Source: Opitutus sp. (lineage in GTDB: Bacteria; Verrucomicrobiota; Verrucomicrobiia; Opitutales; Opitutaceae). Taken from it: 64,000 nt of DNA. Position numbers and translations under genes: made by a program. Shown here in pieces: positions 38,797 through 46,213 of the stretch. Position 1 is the stretch's first letter. The number at the start of each line of letters is the position of its first letter. The notes beneath the pieces were generated by a model, which worked only from the letters and a program-made list of their open reading frames with translations, was not told where the DNA came from and did not search any database. Location: contig JACEUQ010000001.1 of the NCBI GenBank assembly GCA_024998815.1, positions 1,674,001-1,738,000 on the forward strand. Direction: 5' to 3'.

Positions 38797-39005
38797 GCTA
38801 CGCGCCCTTTCCGCATCGCATTCAAATCACCATCCCAGTTTACGGCGCCGCGAAGATTCAACAGTCCGAGCTGCGACTCATGACGCACTAACTGCGTAAG
38901 CGCATAATGAATAAGCTCTTTTTGAGTCTTCAGACCAGTCAATTTTAAGGCTTCACCAACCAACCGATCATCGAGAACTATGTTTGTTCGTTTCATGGCA
39001 TACAC
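38793..39005 (-). CDS. vapB: VapB antitoxin (intact pair)
   Basis: 70 residues, same product as 856-1068: an N-terminal MKRTNIVLDDRLVGEAL DNA-binding segment and a C-terminal tail that would wrap VapC. It is co-transcribed with vapC and probably autoregulates the pair. Confidence 0.85.
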   Translation of the reverse strand: MYAMKRTNIVLDDRLVGEALKLTGLKTQKELIHYALTQLVRHESQLGLLNLRGAVNWDGDLNAMRKGRVA

Positions 39006-39044
39006 ACGAAACCAAATCGGCGTGTGTAGGCAAGTTTTATTTTT

Positions 39045-39147
39045 GCCGAACGTTTAAGCTCAGCGATAGACTGCGTTGGCGCGGAGTGTGCTGCTCGGAG
39101 CACAATCCGTGACAATGCAGTCTATTCGCTGTAGCGCTTGGTTCGGC
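39045..39147 (-). other. attC site of the 121-residue membrane-protein cassette
   Basis: 103 bp, ends GCCGAAC and GTTCGGC, arms GATAGACTGCGTTGG and CAATGCAGTCTATTC. The cassette-end element follows. Confidence 0.95.
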
Positions 39148-39212
39148 TCAGTACGGATTGGGTTTCTGGCTCCAGAGATATTCATACAAAAATAGATGAT
39201 AAATTTGCCATC

Positions 39213-39578
39213 TCACTTGATCAGTAAATATCGAGTCAGAGCAAAGGAAAAAGCAAATAGCCAACCAAATGCAAACCGCTCAAGAATGCTTCGCGGCTTC
39301 TCCCGACTAACAAAAAAACGACCGATCCATGACATAACGATACCAACCAACACCGGAGCGAAAATCAAATAAACAATACGAAGCGACTCAGAGGAAATAC
39401 TCAAATCAGGTTTTAGTGTAACGGATACCCAACCAATAAGAACCGCGAAGGCCGAAGACAAAACGACTTTAACTGCGACACGAGCTGGTTCAGGCAGTCT
39501 GCGCCAAATTGCATCAGCAAAAACCTCAAAAAAAAGTTGTAGAAACAACTCAACGAATATTTGGCCAATCTCCTCCAT
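39213..39578 (-). CDS. Membrane protein, 121 residues
   Basis: Three hydrophobic segments (VVLSSAFAVLIGWVSVTL, IVYLIFAPVLVGIVMSWIGRFF and FAFGWLFAFSFALTRYLLI) after an amphipathic N-terminal helix. No family recognised. Confidence 0.65.
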   Translation of the reverse strand: MEEIGQIFVELFLQLFFEVFADAIWRRLPEPARVAVKVVLSSAFAVLIGWVSVTLKPDLSISSESLRIVYLIFAPVLVGIVMSWIGRFFVSREKPRSILERFAFGWLFAFSFALTRYLLIK

Positions 39579-39595
39579 ACGCCTGTTAAATTTTT

Positions 39596-39698
39596 GCCGA
39601 ACGTTTAAGCTCAGCGATGAACGTGCTTGGCGCGGAGCATGCTGCTCGGAGCATGATCCGTGACAAGCATGTTCATTCGCTGTAGCGCCTGGTTCGGC
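39596..39698 (-). other. attC site of the first (attI-proximal) cassette
   Basis: 103 bp, ends GCCGAAC and GTTCGGC, standard arms. The cassette-end element follows. Confidence 0.95.
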
Positions 39699-39798
39699 TC
39701 AGTAAGGTTTGGGTTTCTGGCTCCAGAGATATTCATTCGCGCTTGGTCTTAAATAATCTTTGTAAAACTGAAATCGAGGCGAATCTCTATTTCTGAAT

Positions 39799-40038
39799 TT
39801 AATCCAAATCAGGCAAATCAGCCTTGCTCAAAATCAACGCTATAGAACGCCCTTGGCCAGGAATACGAGAAATGAAACCTTTCCGCTCAAGCGTAAGAAT
39901 CATTTGGTGAATAGACGAGGAAGCCACTTTGAAATACGTGATGAAATCAGCCTCGGCTGGCGGGCAACAATGAGTTTTCGTGTAATAATAAATAAACGCA
40001 AGATACTGGCCCTGTGTTTTTGTGTAAACGACGCTCAC
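39799..40038 (-). CDS. LexA-like winged-helix DNA-binding protein, first cassette
   Basis: 79 residues from a GTG start 12 bp inside the attI junction. KTQGQYLAFIYYYTKTHCCPPAEADFITYFKVASSSIHQMILTLERKGFISRIPGQGRSIALIL follows the LexA N-terminal winged helix closely (Q..L..I..Y….P….I...F.V.S…H..L..L..KG.I.R.PG..RSI.L). The dimerisation and self-cleavage domain is absent. The first cassette is normally the best expressed. A small LexA-like protein here could influence SOS-type control, including that of intI, but this is inference. A longer ATG frame exists but runs into the attI leader. Confidence 0.75.
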   Translation of the reverse strand: MSVVYTKTQGQYLAFIYYYTKTHCCPPAEADFITYFKVASSSIHQMILTLERKGFISRIPGQGRSIALILSKADLPDLD

Positions 40039-40049
40039 GGTTTTAATTT

Positions 40050-40075
40050 TCCGAACGTTGTGTAGTCGTAAAAAG
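40050..40075 (-). other. attI recombination site
   Basis: TCCGAACGTTGTGTAGTCGTA marks the junction between the first cassette and the integrase-side sequence. The TTGTGTAG part recurs at the three embedded leaders but at no ordinary attC. Minus-strand crossover is expected at the G of CAACG. Confidence 0.8.
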
Positions 40076-40433
40076 AGGGAGTTGGAGCCTCCTCGAAAAG
40101 CCTTTCGCAACGGGCGTATTCCCGCCCCGGCCGGCCACTGGGGACGCAAACAGCCCTGAACGGACTCCATTTACGTGTTCACGAAGGGGCGGCGGCCTAA
40201 AAACAGCCCCGGCCCCATCACTAAGGTCGCTTTTCCAACGGCGAAGTCCACGGCGGTTCGCTCCGGGGCTTTTACACCGAACTAATTGAGCCGATTTGGG
40301 TTAGCCGCGACGACCGAAACTACTCAGGCCGCCAAGGGCAGCGGCTTTTCCTGAGACTTCGAGTTAGGCAGTGTTTAGGTCGGACTAACTGGAAAAAGGT
40401 GAACTTTTTGTAGATTAGGCGGACTACTATCGG
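40076..40433. promoter_or_regulatory. Integrase-cassette divergent region, split leader
   Basis: About 300 bp of GC-rich sequence (roughly 40076-40368) lies between the attI core and the conserved leader block, and is absent from the embedded copies A to C. The conserved block then follows: palindrome GTTAG…CTAAC (40364-40390) and ACTTTTTGTAGATTAGG (to 40421). The position of TTGACA in copies A and C is ACCCGA-like here, adjoining the GTG of intI. No gene is seen. Confidence 0.65.
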
Positions 40434-41996
40434 GTGAGTGCTTTATCCTTTGATATGGTTCCAAGTGATGGCGTAAGGCGGATTTTGGCGGCTGCTGGGG
40501 CTCAGATCACCGACCAGGACGCGTATTGGCTTGGCTTGCACATGATTCGATTTGTCAACTATGCACGCATTCATTGCGAGCTTTTAGATCTGCCGGTTTC
40601 AGTTGAGGCTTATCTTTCGTTCGTGCGGCAGGGAAATCCGACCGACTGGCAGGTGGATCAGGTCAAAATGGCTCTACAGCTTTTTTCCCGCGGCACCGAA
40701 CGTTGGCAGTGGGTCAAGGCTTCCAAACAGACAACAGCAGCCGGCATGCCGGGTTTTTCAACCAATCCGAATGGCCCTCCCCTGCCCTCTTCTTCCCCGA
40801 ACCGGGCGGACGCACCTACTGCCTCCTTAAAACCTTCACAGGATACGCTTGTGCATTTAAAGGAGGGTCCCGCACAGGGCGTTCTGTTAAGGCCGCAGGC
40901 GGGTTCGGGGGCTCAGGCGGCGGAAGTAAATTTGGCTAAGCGGGAGTGGGTTTTGCGTTATCGGGTCAAGGTCAGCGGGGTGAACGCGGGGGTTATTTCT
41001 GCGGTCGGCGCGGTGTCGCCTGCAGGTCCGCCGCCGGAAATGGAGGATTGGCTTGCTCAAACCAAACGGGCGTTGCGGCTTAACCATTACTCCATCCGCA
41101 CTGAGCAGTCTTATATAGATCAAACGAAGCGCTTTTTATTATTCACGGGGCCCGTCAAGGCGGAGGATTTTGGCGAGGTCCACGTACAACGGTTTTTGGA
41201 ATACTTGGCGATTCAGCGGTTGGTAGCGGCGAGTACACAAAACCAGGCGTTTTCGGCTTTATTATTCTTCTTTAAGCGGGTTTTGAATCGGCCGCTGGGG
41301 GACATGGATGAAACCGTGCGGGCAACGCGGGGGCGGCGATTGCCGGAGGTGCTTTCGCGCGATGAGGTGAAGCGGTTTCTTGCGCTGACCGAGGGGACGA
41401 GCGGGTTGATGTTGCGTTTGTTATATGGTGCTGGGTTGCGGCTGATGGAATGCATCCGGTTAAGGGTGAAGGAGGTGGATTTTGATCGGGGTGTTATTAT
41501 GGTGCGCGACGGTAAGGGCGGGAAGGATCGAGTGGTGATGCTGCCGGGTGCCGTGAGGGCGGGGCTGGAACAACATTTTGAGCGGTTGCGGGTGTTGTGG
41601 GAGCAGGATCAGGAGGCGAAGCTGGATGGCGTTTGGCTGCCGGATGCGCTCGATATTAAATACCCGAGCGCAGGTCAGGAATGGCGGTGGCAATGGGTTT
41701 TCCCGGCAAAGGGACTGTCGGTGGATCCGCGGTCGGGGCGCACTCGGAGGCATCACTTAAATGATAATACATTACATAAGGTGGTGAAGGCCGCAGCGCT
41801 GCGGGCGGGGATTACTAAATCGGTGAGCGCTCATACGTTGAGGCATTCGTTCGCAACGCATCTGTTGGAGTCGGGTACGGATATTCGTACGGTTCAGGAG
41901 TTGCTGGGGCATGCGAGTCTGGAAACCACCCAGATTTACACCCATGTTATGCAGAGGCCTGGGATGGGGGTGCAGAGTCCGCTTGACGGGGCGTGA
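40434..41996 (+). CDS. intI: Integron integrase with long N-terminal extension
   Basis: A tyrosine recombinase of 520 residues. The catalytic half is standard: core-binding domain (LAQTKRALRLNHYSIRTEQSYIDQTKRFL), Arg in YGAGLRLMECIRLRVKEVDF, HTLRHSFATHLLESG, LLGHASLETTQIYTHV. The integron-specific patch ALDIKYPSAGQEWRWQWVFPA (about 400-420) separates it from XerC/D. Typical IntI proteins are about 320-340 residues. Here an extra 200 or so precede them, with a helical segment (WLGLHMIRFVNYARIHCELLDLPVSVEAYLSFV…QVDQVKMALQLF) resembling a second core-binding domain, then a Pro/Ala-rich linker. Start is GTG. It recombines attI and attC sites. Confidence 0.93.
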   Translation: MSALSFDMVPSDGVRRILAAAGAQITDQDAYWLGLHMIRFVNYARIHCELLDLPVSVEAYLSFVRQGNPTDWQVDQVKMALQLFSRGTERWQWVKASKQTTAAGMPGFSTNPNGPPLPSSSPNRADAPTASLKPSQDTLVHLKEGPAQGVLLRPQAGSGAQAAEVNLAKREWVLRYRVKVSGVNAGVISAVGAVSPAGPPPEMEDWLAQTKRALRLNHYSIRTEQSYIDQTKRFLLFTGPVKAEDFGEVHVQRFLEYLAIQRLVAASTQNQAFSALLFFFKRVLNRPLGDMDETVRATRGRRLPEVLSRDEVKRFLALTEGTSGLMLRLLYGAGLRLMECIRLRVKEVDFDRGVIMVRDGKGGKDRVVMLPGAVRAGLEQHFERLRVLWEQDQEAKLDGVWLPDALDIKYPSAGQEWRWQWVFPAKGLSVDPRSGRTRRHHLNDNTLHKVVKAAALRAGITKSVSAHTLRHSFATHLLESGTDIRTVQELLGHASLETTQIYTHVMQRPGMGVQSPLDGA

Positions 41997-42320
41997 GGGG
42001 GAGGGGTCAACACAGAGGGTTGCCCACGAAACACTCGAAATGACACGAAAGGCGGAATCATTGCCCACGGAACACACGGAATACACGGAAAAATCGGAGG
42101 GAGCGGGTGGTGTCGGCTTGGGCGTGAATTGCAGGGTCCGACACATTCTGACCGTTCGTGAGTTGGCTGGATTTATCGTTCGGATTTGAGCGGAAGTACG
42201 GGCATTTGGGTTAGAATGAATCCAGGGGCGTCGATAATCGAAGTGAACTGATCCGGGGTATTTTTCATTTTAGGCGTTTTTTTGGCGGTCACAGCCCTTG
42301 GCTCTGGCCTGCCAAACCGG
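41997..42320. other. Intergenic region after intI
   Basis: No gene supported. Contains CCCACGAAACACTCGAAA and CCCACGGAACACACGGAATACACGGAAAAA, short repeats of the ACACGGAA kind often scattered in such genomes. Confidence 0.5.
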
Positions 42321-42512
42321 GGGTACACCTTGAGCTCACGCTCAGGGCCACGGGGTACACCTTGAGCTCACGCTCTAGGCCACGGGGAACTCCTTGAGCT
42401 CACGCTCTAGGCTACGGGGTACACCTTGAGCTCACGCTCTAGGCCACGGGGTACACCTTGAGCTCACGCTCTAGGCTACGGGGTACACCTTGAGCTCACG
42501 CTCTAGGCTACG
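42321..42512. repeat. Tandem repeat, six 32-bp units
   Basis: Six copies of a 32-bp unit, gggtacaccttgagctcacg followed by ctctaggccacg, with few differences (ctcaggg in the first copy, gctacg or gccacg). Each unit holds CTTGAGCTCACGCTC, the half-palindrome of the REP elements found around the RAYT gene at 46214. Confidence 0.95.
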
Positions 42513-42655
42513 GGTGTGAGTGTTCTTTAAGGGTGGTTCATCGAGTCCTAATTTAAGACGGCCGCATGCTTTAACTTGAGCGTCTATTCTAAGGTGGAGT
42601 TCGCGGGCTAAAGATTCGCCAAGGGGCCAAACGGTGGCACAGCGTATCAGTTGGC

Positions 42656-42976
42656 ATGAACTCTCCTGATCCGCTCAACTCGTTGCTCGCTTCGTGGCAC
42701 CATGACCCAGCACCAGCTGCCGATTTTAATGCGGGCGTTTGGGCGCGGATTCAGGCCGGCGGCCAGGCGCGGCCTCTCGCTGCCATCGTGCGGTTTCCTT
42801 GGGCTTTGCCTTTGGCGGCGAGCGTGGCCGTGCTGCTGTCCATAGCGGGGGGGACGGGCTGGGCACTCGCGTTGAATGAGGCGCAGTCGGCCGACCGGAT
42901 GGCGGCGGCTTATGTGCGCAGTATCGATCCGGTCCAGATGTCGGCACAACACGAACACACCCATGGGACGCCGTAA
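42656..42976 (+). CDS. Small membrane anti-sigma-like protein (CnrY-like position)
   Basis: 106 residues: a cytoplasmic N-terminus (DPLNSLLASWHHDPAPAADFNAGVWARIQAG), one membrane helix (LPLAASVAVLLSIAGGTGWALAL) and a short His-rich periplasmic tail (EHTHGTP). In CnrYXH-type systems a short single-helix protein of this kind binds the sigma factor. It is the first gene of a three-gene operon ending in an ECF sigma factor. Assignment rests mainly on gene order and topology. Confidence 0.6.
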   Translation: MNSPDPLNSLLASWHHDPAPAADFNAGVWARIQAGGQARPLAAIVRFPWALPLAASVAVLLSIAGGTGWALALNEAQSADRMAAAYVRSIDPVQMSAQHEHTHGTP

Positions 42977-42980
42977 AAGC

Positions 42981-43451
42981 ATGAAGCGGGTGCTCATTTT
43001 TATCCTATGCGCGGGGATGGCGGCCGGCATGGCGTTTATGATAACGCGTTGGGCGGGCGCCGCGAAAAGCCTGCCCCTGGAGGGGCAATTGAGTTGGTTA
43101 AAGGCGGAATTCCGGCTTTCGGAGGCGCAAGTGGCAGCGATCAAGGTTTTACACGAGGACTACGTGCCGGTGTGTCAGACGCATTGCGCAAAAATCCAGG
43201 AGTCGAGGAGGGCGGCAGGGATTGCGGCCAAAAACGCGGCGGGGGGAGACAGCGGGGCGAAGGCGGCGGAGGAAGCAGCGTTGGCGGAGTTGAGGCGGGT
43301 CGAGGCGGTGTGTCAGGATGCCACGCGGGCGCATTTGCTGCGGGTGGCCGCAGTGATGGAGGCGGCTCAGGGGGAGCGTTTTATCGGCTTGGTGTTACCG
43401 AAATTGGGCGAGCAAAAACACGACGCGCCGTGCGAGTTGAAACGACGATGA
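42981..43451 (+). CDS. Periplasmic Spy/CnrX-like sensor protein
   Basis: 156 residues. An N-terminal anchor (MKRVLIFILCAGMAAGMAFMI) and a helical periplasmic domain, LSWLKAEFRLSEAQVAAIKVLHEDYVPVCQTHCAKIQESRR, as in Spy/CpxP/CnrX heavy-metal or envelope-stress sensors. Two Cys plus His (CQTHC) could bind metal. The start overlaps or follows the first gene by a few bases. The stop overlaps the sigma gene start (ATGA). An ATG 18 bp upstream is also possible. Confidence 0.7.
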   Translation: MKRVLIFILCAGMAAGMAFMITRWAGAAKSLPLEGQLSWLKAEFRLSEAQVAAIKVLHEDYVPVCQTHCAKIQESRRAAGIAAKNAAGGDSGAKAAEEAALAELRRVEAVCQDATRAHLLRVAAVMEAAQGERFIGLVLPKLGEQKHDAPCELKRR

Positions 43452-44005
43452 GTGAAGCGGGCGTTGAGCGAAACGACGAGGAACTGGCCCGGGCGTTGAG
43501 CCGGGGGGAGGAGCGTGCACTCGATGTGTTGATGACGCGCTGGCAGGTGCCGTTGCGGGCGTTTTTGTACCGGTATTTGCACAACGAGGCGGATGCGTTC
43601 GATCTGGCGCAGGAGACGTTTGTGCGGGTGTACCGGCACCGGGCTAACTACCAGGAGGGAAAGCGGTTTTCGACGTGGATGTTCCAAATCGGGCTTAACT
43701 TGGCGCGCGATCACGCGCGGCGGAGGGTGCGGCGGCCGATGGTGGCGCTGGAGGATGCGCCCGAGGCGGTGAGCGAGGGAGATCCGCGGGAGGGAACGCT
43801 GGGGGCCGAGCGGGCGCGGGCCGTGCGGGAGGCGATCGGCGAGCTGCCGGAGTCGTTGCGCGAGGCGGTGCTGCTATTTGAATATGAACACAAGTCCCAC
43901 GCGGAGATCGCCGCGATCGTGGGGGCGAGCGCCAAGGCCGTGGAGACGCGCTTGCACCGGGCGCGCGAGCAGTTGCGCAAGGGGTTGCGGCGTTTTTTCA
44001 GCTGA
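43448..44005 (+). CDS. ECF sigma factor
   Basis: 185 residues. Region 2: ALDVLMTRWQVPLRAFLYRYLHNEADAFDLAQETFVRVYRHRANYQEGKRFSTWMFQIGLNLARDHARRR. Region 4: LPESLREAVLLFEYEHKSHAEIAAIVGASAKAVETRLHRAREQLRK. It is probably controlled by the two upstream genes, which are translationally coupled to it. The order membrane protein, periplasmic sensor, sigma factor is that of cnrYXH rather than the usual sigma-first arrangement. Target genes are not identified. Confidence 0.9.
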   Translation: MSEAGVERNDEELARALSRGEERALDVLMTRWQVPLRAFLYRYLHNEADAFDLAQETFVRVYRHRANYQEGKRFSTWMFQIGLNLARDHARRRVRRPMVALEDAPEAVSEGDPREGTLGAERARAVREAIGELPESLREAVLLFEYEHKSHAEIAAIVGASAKAVETRLHRAREQLRKGLRRFFS

Positions 44006-44249
44006 CGCGCGGAAAATGCGCGCGGATTGATCGGCCGCAACAGGTGTTTCAAGGAAGGTGGGTGTGCTCCAGCAGAGGGTGTGCTTCAGCGAAGGGGCCC
44101 GGTCGGATTCGGCGGGATGCAAAACATGCGGCGTGTTTTTTTGGCGCGCACCGGGCGATCGCCTGCGGCGAAACGAGCCAACCAGCGCCGACGCGCCGGG
44201 ACGCGGAGTTGACAGGCGCCGAAGCGGTCCGGAACAGTGTGCGCTTCCC
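44006..44249. other. Intergenic region before the MscS gene
   Basis: Upstream frames are open by GC bias only. No clear promoter or structure is seen. Confidence 0.4.
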
Positions 44250-45554
44250 ATGAAACACGTGCGCGCCGCCTTTGTTTTCCTCGTCCTCAGCCTGTCGTCG
44301 GTCTGGTCCCAGACCGAGGCCCCGGCCACTGCCGACACCACCGCCCAGTCGAGCACCGCAGCCTCCGCCGAGCTTGCGACGCAGGCCGCAGCGGCACTCG
44401 CCTACAAGCCCCACACCACGCCCGCCACTGACTACCTCGAACAATTGGTGGACGCCATTCTTGCCCTTTTCCACGTGCGCAGCAGCGGTAACACTTGGCA
44501 GCACTACGCGATCGCGGCGACCCTGCTGGTCGCCTTCTACCTACTTCGCCGCGTGGTGACCCACTGGATTTTCGGGTTCCTCAAAAAACTGGCATCGCGC
44601 ACCTCCACCACCTTTGACGACAAGCTGTTTCCCGCGCTGGAAACGCCCGCTGCGACCTTCATTGCCCTGCTCGGGTTATTCGCCGCGATCAAGGTCCTCA
44701 AACTGCCTGCCGCAGGCGACGACGTCCTCAAGGTCGCCATGACGGTGGCCTTCTCGGTGTGTTTCTTTTGGACGCTTTTACGAACCCTCAACGCGTTCCT
44801 CGACCACTTGGCCGAAGTCGCCCAAGAGCGCCAAGCCGGAGTGGCCGCCTTTATGCCGTGGATCAAAAAGGCGCTGGTCACGCTGTTCGTGGTGCTGGGT
44901 GCGCTGATGATCGCCCAAAGCCTGGGCGCCAACGTGAAGGCCTTTCTCGCCGGTCTGGGCATCGGCGGCTTGGCCTTCGCCCTCGCTGCCCAGGACACCA
45001 TTGCCAACCTGTTTGGCTCCGTAGTGGTCGCCATCGACCAGCCGTTCAAACTCGGTGAGACCGTGAAAATCGGCGCGTTTACCGGCACGGTCGAAGACAT
45101 CGGCCTGCGCTCCACCAAACTGCGCGCCGTGGACAAATCCCTGATCGTCCTGCCCAACAAAATGGTCGCTTCAGAAGTGGTCACCAACCTTGCCCGATTC
45201 CTCGAACGACGCGTCGAACAGGTGCTCGGCCTCACCTACGACACCTCGCCCGAACAAATGGAGGCCATCGTCGAGGACTTCCGCCAAATCCTGCTTGCAG
45301 AAGCCGAGATCGATCCGGCTACGTTTCACGTTTATTTCCGCGACTACAGTGCGTCGTCGATCGACCTGTGGGTCGTCTACATTGCGCGCGACCCGGATTT
45401 CACCAAGCACATGAAGCTTCGTCAGCGCATCAACCTGGCCTTTATGCGCGCCGTGCAAGCCCGCGGCCTCTCCTTCGCCTACCCGACGCAGACCCTCGAA
45501 CTGAGCGCCAAAACAACCCAGGCGCTAGCGCAGCGCCAAAACAGCGGAGCCTGA
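44250..45554 (+). CDS. MscS-family mechanosensitive channel
   Basis: 434 residues with a Sec signal (MKHVRAAFVFLVLSLSSVWSQ), a low-complexity segment, then about four membrane helices. The pore helix is MIAQSLGANVKAFLAGLGIGGLAFALAAQDTIANLFGSVVVAIDQPFKLGETVKIG, the MscS signature, followed by the beta domain (GTVEDIGLRSTKLRAVDKSLIVLPNKMV) and the alpha/beta cage domain. It releases solutes on osmotic downshock. The start ATG is placed at the signal peptide. Confidence 0.92.
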   Translation: MKHVRAAFVFLVLSLSSVWSQTEAPATADTTAQSSTAASAELATQAAAALAYKPHTTPATDYLEQLVDAILALFHVRSSGNTWQHYAIAATLLVAFYLLRRVVTHWIFGFLKKLASRTSTTFDDKLFPALETPAATFIALLGLFAAIKVLKLPAAGDDVLKVAMTVAFSVCFFWTLLRTLNAFLDHLAEVAQERQAGVAAFMPWIKKALVTLFVVLGALMIAQSLGANVKAFLAGLGIGGLAFALAAQDTIANLFGSVVVAIDQPFKLGETVKIGAFTGTVEDIGLRSTKLRAVDKSLIVLPNKMVASEVVTNLARFLERRVEQVLGLTYDTSPEQMEAIVEDFRQILLAEAEIDPATFHVYFRDYSASSIDLWVVYIARDPDFTKHMKLRQRINLAFMRAVQARGLSFAYPTQTLELSAKTTQALAQRQNSGA

Positions 45555-45555
45555 G

Positions 45556-46185
45556 TGGGCGGGTGAGCTCAAGGTCTGAATCCGCCCGCCTATGCGCATC
45601 CTTGAGCTCACGCTCAAGGCCACCCCAGCCCGCCATCGCGCGTGGGCGCATAGCCCGGCAGAGCCTCGCCGCCGCCCCCATCCGATCCCGTGGCCTTGAG
45701 CGTGAGCTCAAGGTCTGAATCCGCCCGTTTTTGCGCCCCCTTGAGCTCACGCTCAAGGCCACCCCAGCCCGCCATCGCGCGTAGGCACAAAGCCCGGCAG
45801 AGCCTCGCCGCCACCCCCATCCGATCCCGTGGCCTTGAGCGTGAGCTCAAGGTCTTAAGCCGCCCACCTTTGCGCCCCCTTGAGCTCACGCTCAAGGCCA
45901 CCCCAGCCCGCCATCGCGCGTAGGCGCATAGCCCGGCAGAACCTCGCCGCCGCCCCCATCCGATCCCGTGGCCTTGAGCGTGAGCTCAAGGTCTTAAGCC
46001 GCCCACCTTTGCGCCCCCTTGAGCTCACGCTCAAGGCCACCCCAGCCCGCCATCGCGCGTAGGCGCATAGCCCGGCAGAACCTCGCCGCCGCCCCCATCC
46101 GATCCCGTGGCCTTGAGCGTGAGCTCAAGGTCTTAAGCCGCCCGCCTTTGCGCCCCCTTGAGCTCACGCTCAAGGCCACTGGAAT
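45556..46185. repeat. REP array upstream of the RAYT gene, 139-bp units
   Basis: About four and a half tandem units of 139 bp. Each holds two inverted REP palindromes: CCTTGAGCGTGAGCTCAAGG, then after about 25 bp CCTTGAGCTCACGCTCAAGG, followed by a constant CACCCCAGCCCGCCATCGCG segment. Palindromes have 8-bp stems around a 4-base loop. Confidence 0.95.
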
Positions 46186-46213
46186 CAACCACTGAGCCGC
46201 GCAGTGGCCGCGT

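Noticed and set aside
1108-40050. CRISPR array, suggested by many near-identical repeats with different spacers
   Set aside because: Repeats are 103 bp with paired arms and integron core ends, spacers are 0.1-2 kb and mostly coding, and an integron integrase lies at the end. No cas genes.
40038-40170. Longer ATG start for the LexA-like protein (123 residues)
   Set aside because: The extra 44 codons lie in the attI leader and the 300-bp stretch. A GTG just inside the cassette gives a normal LexA-type N-terminus.
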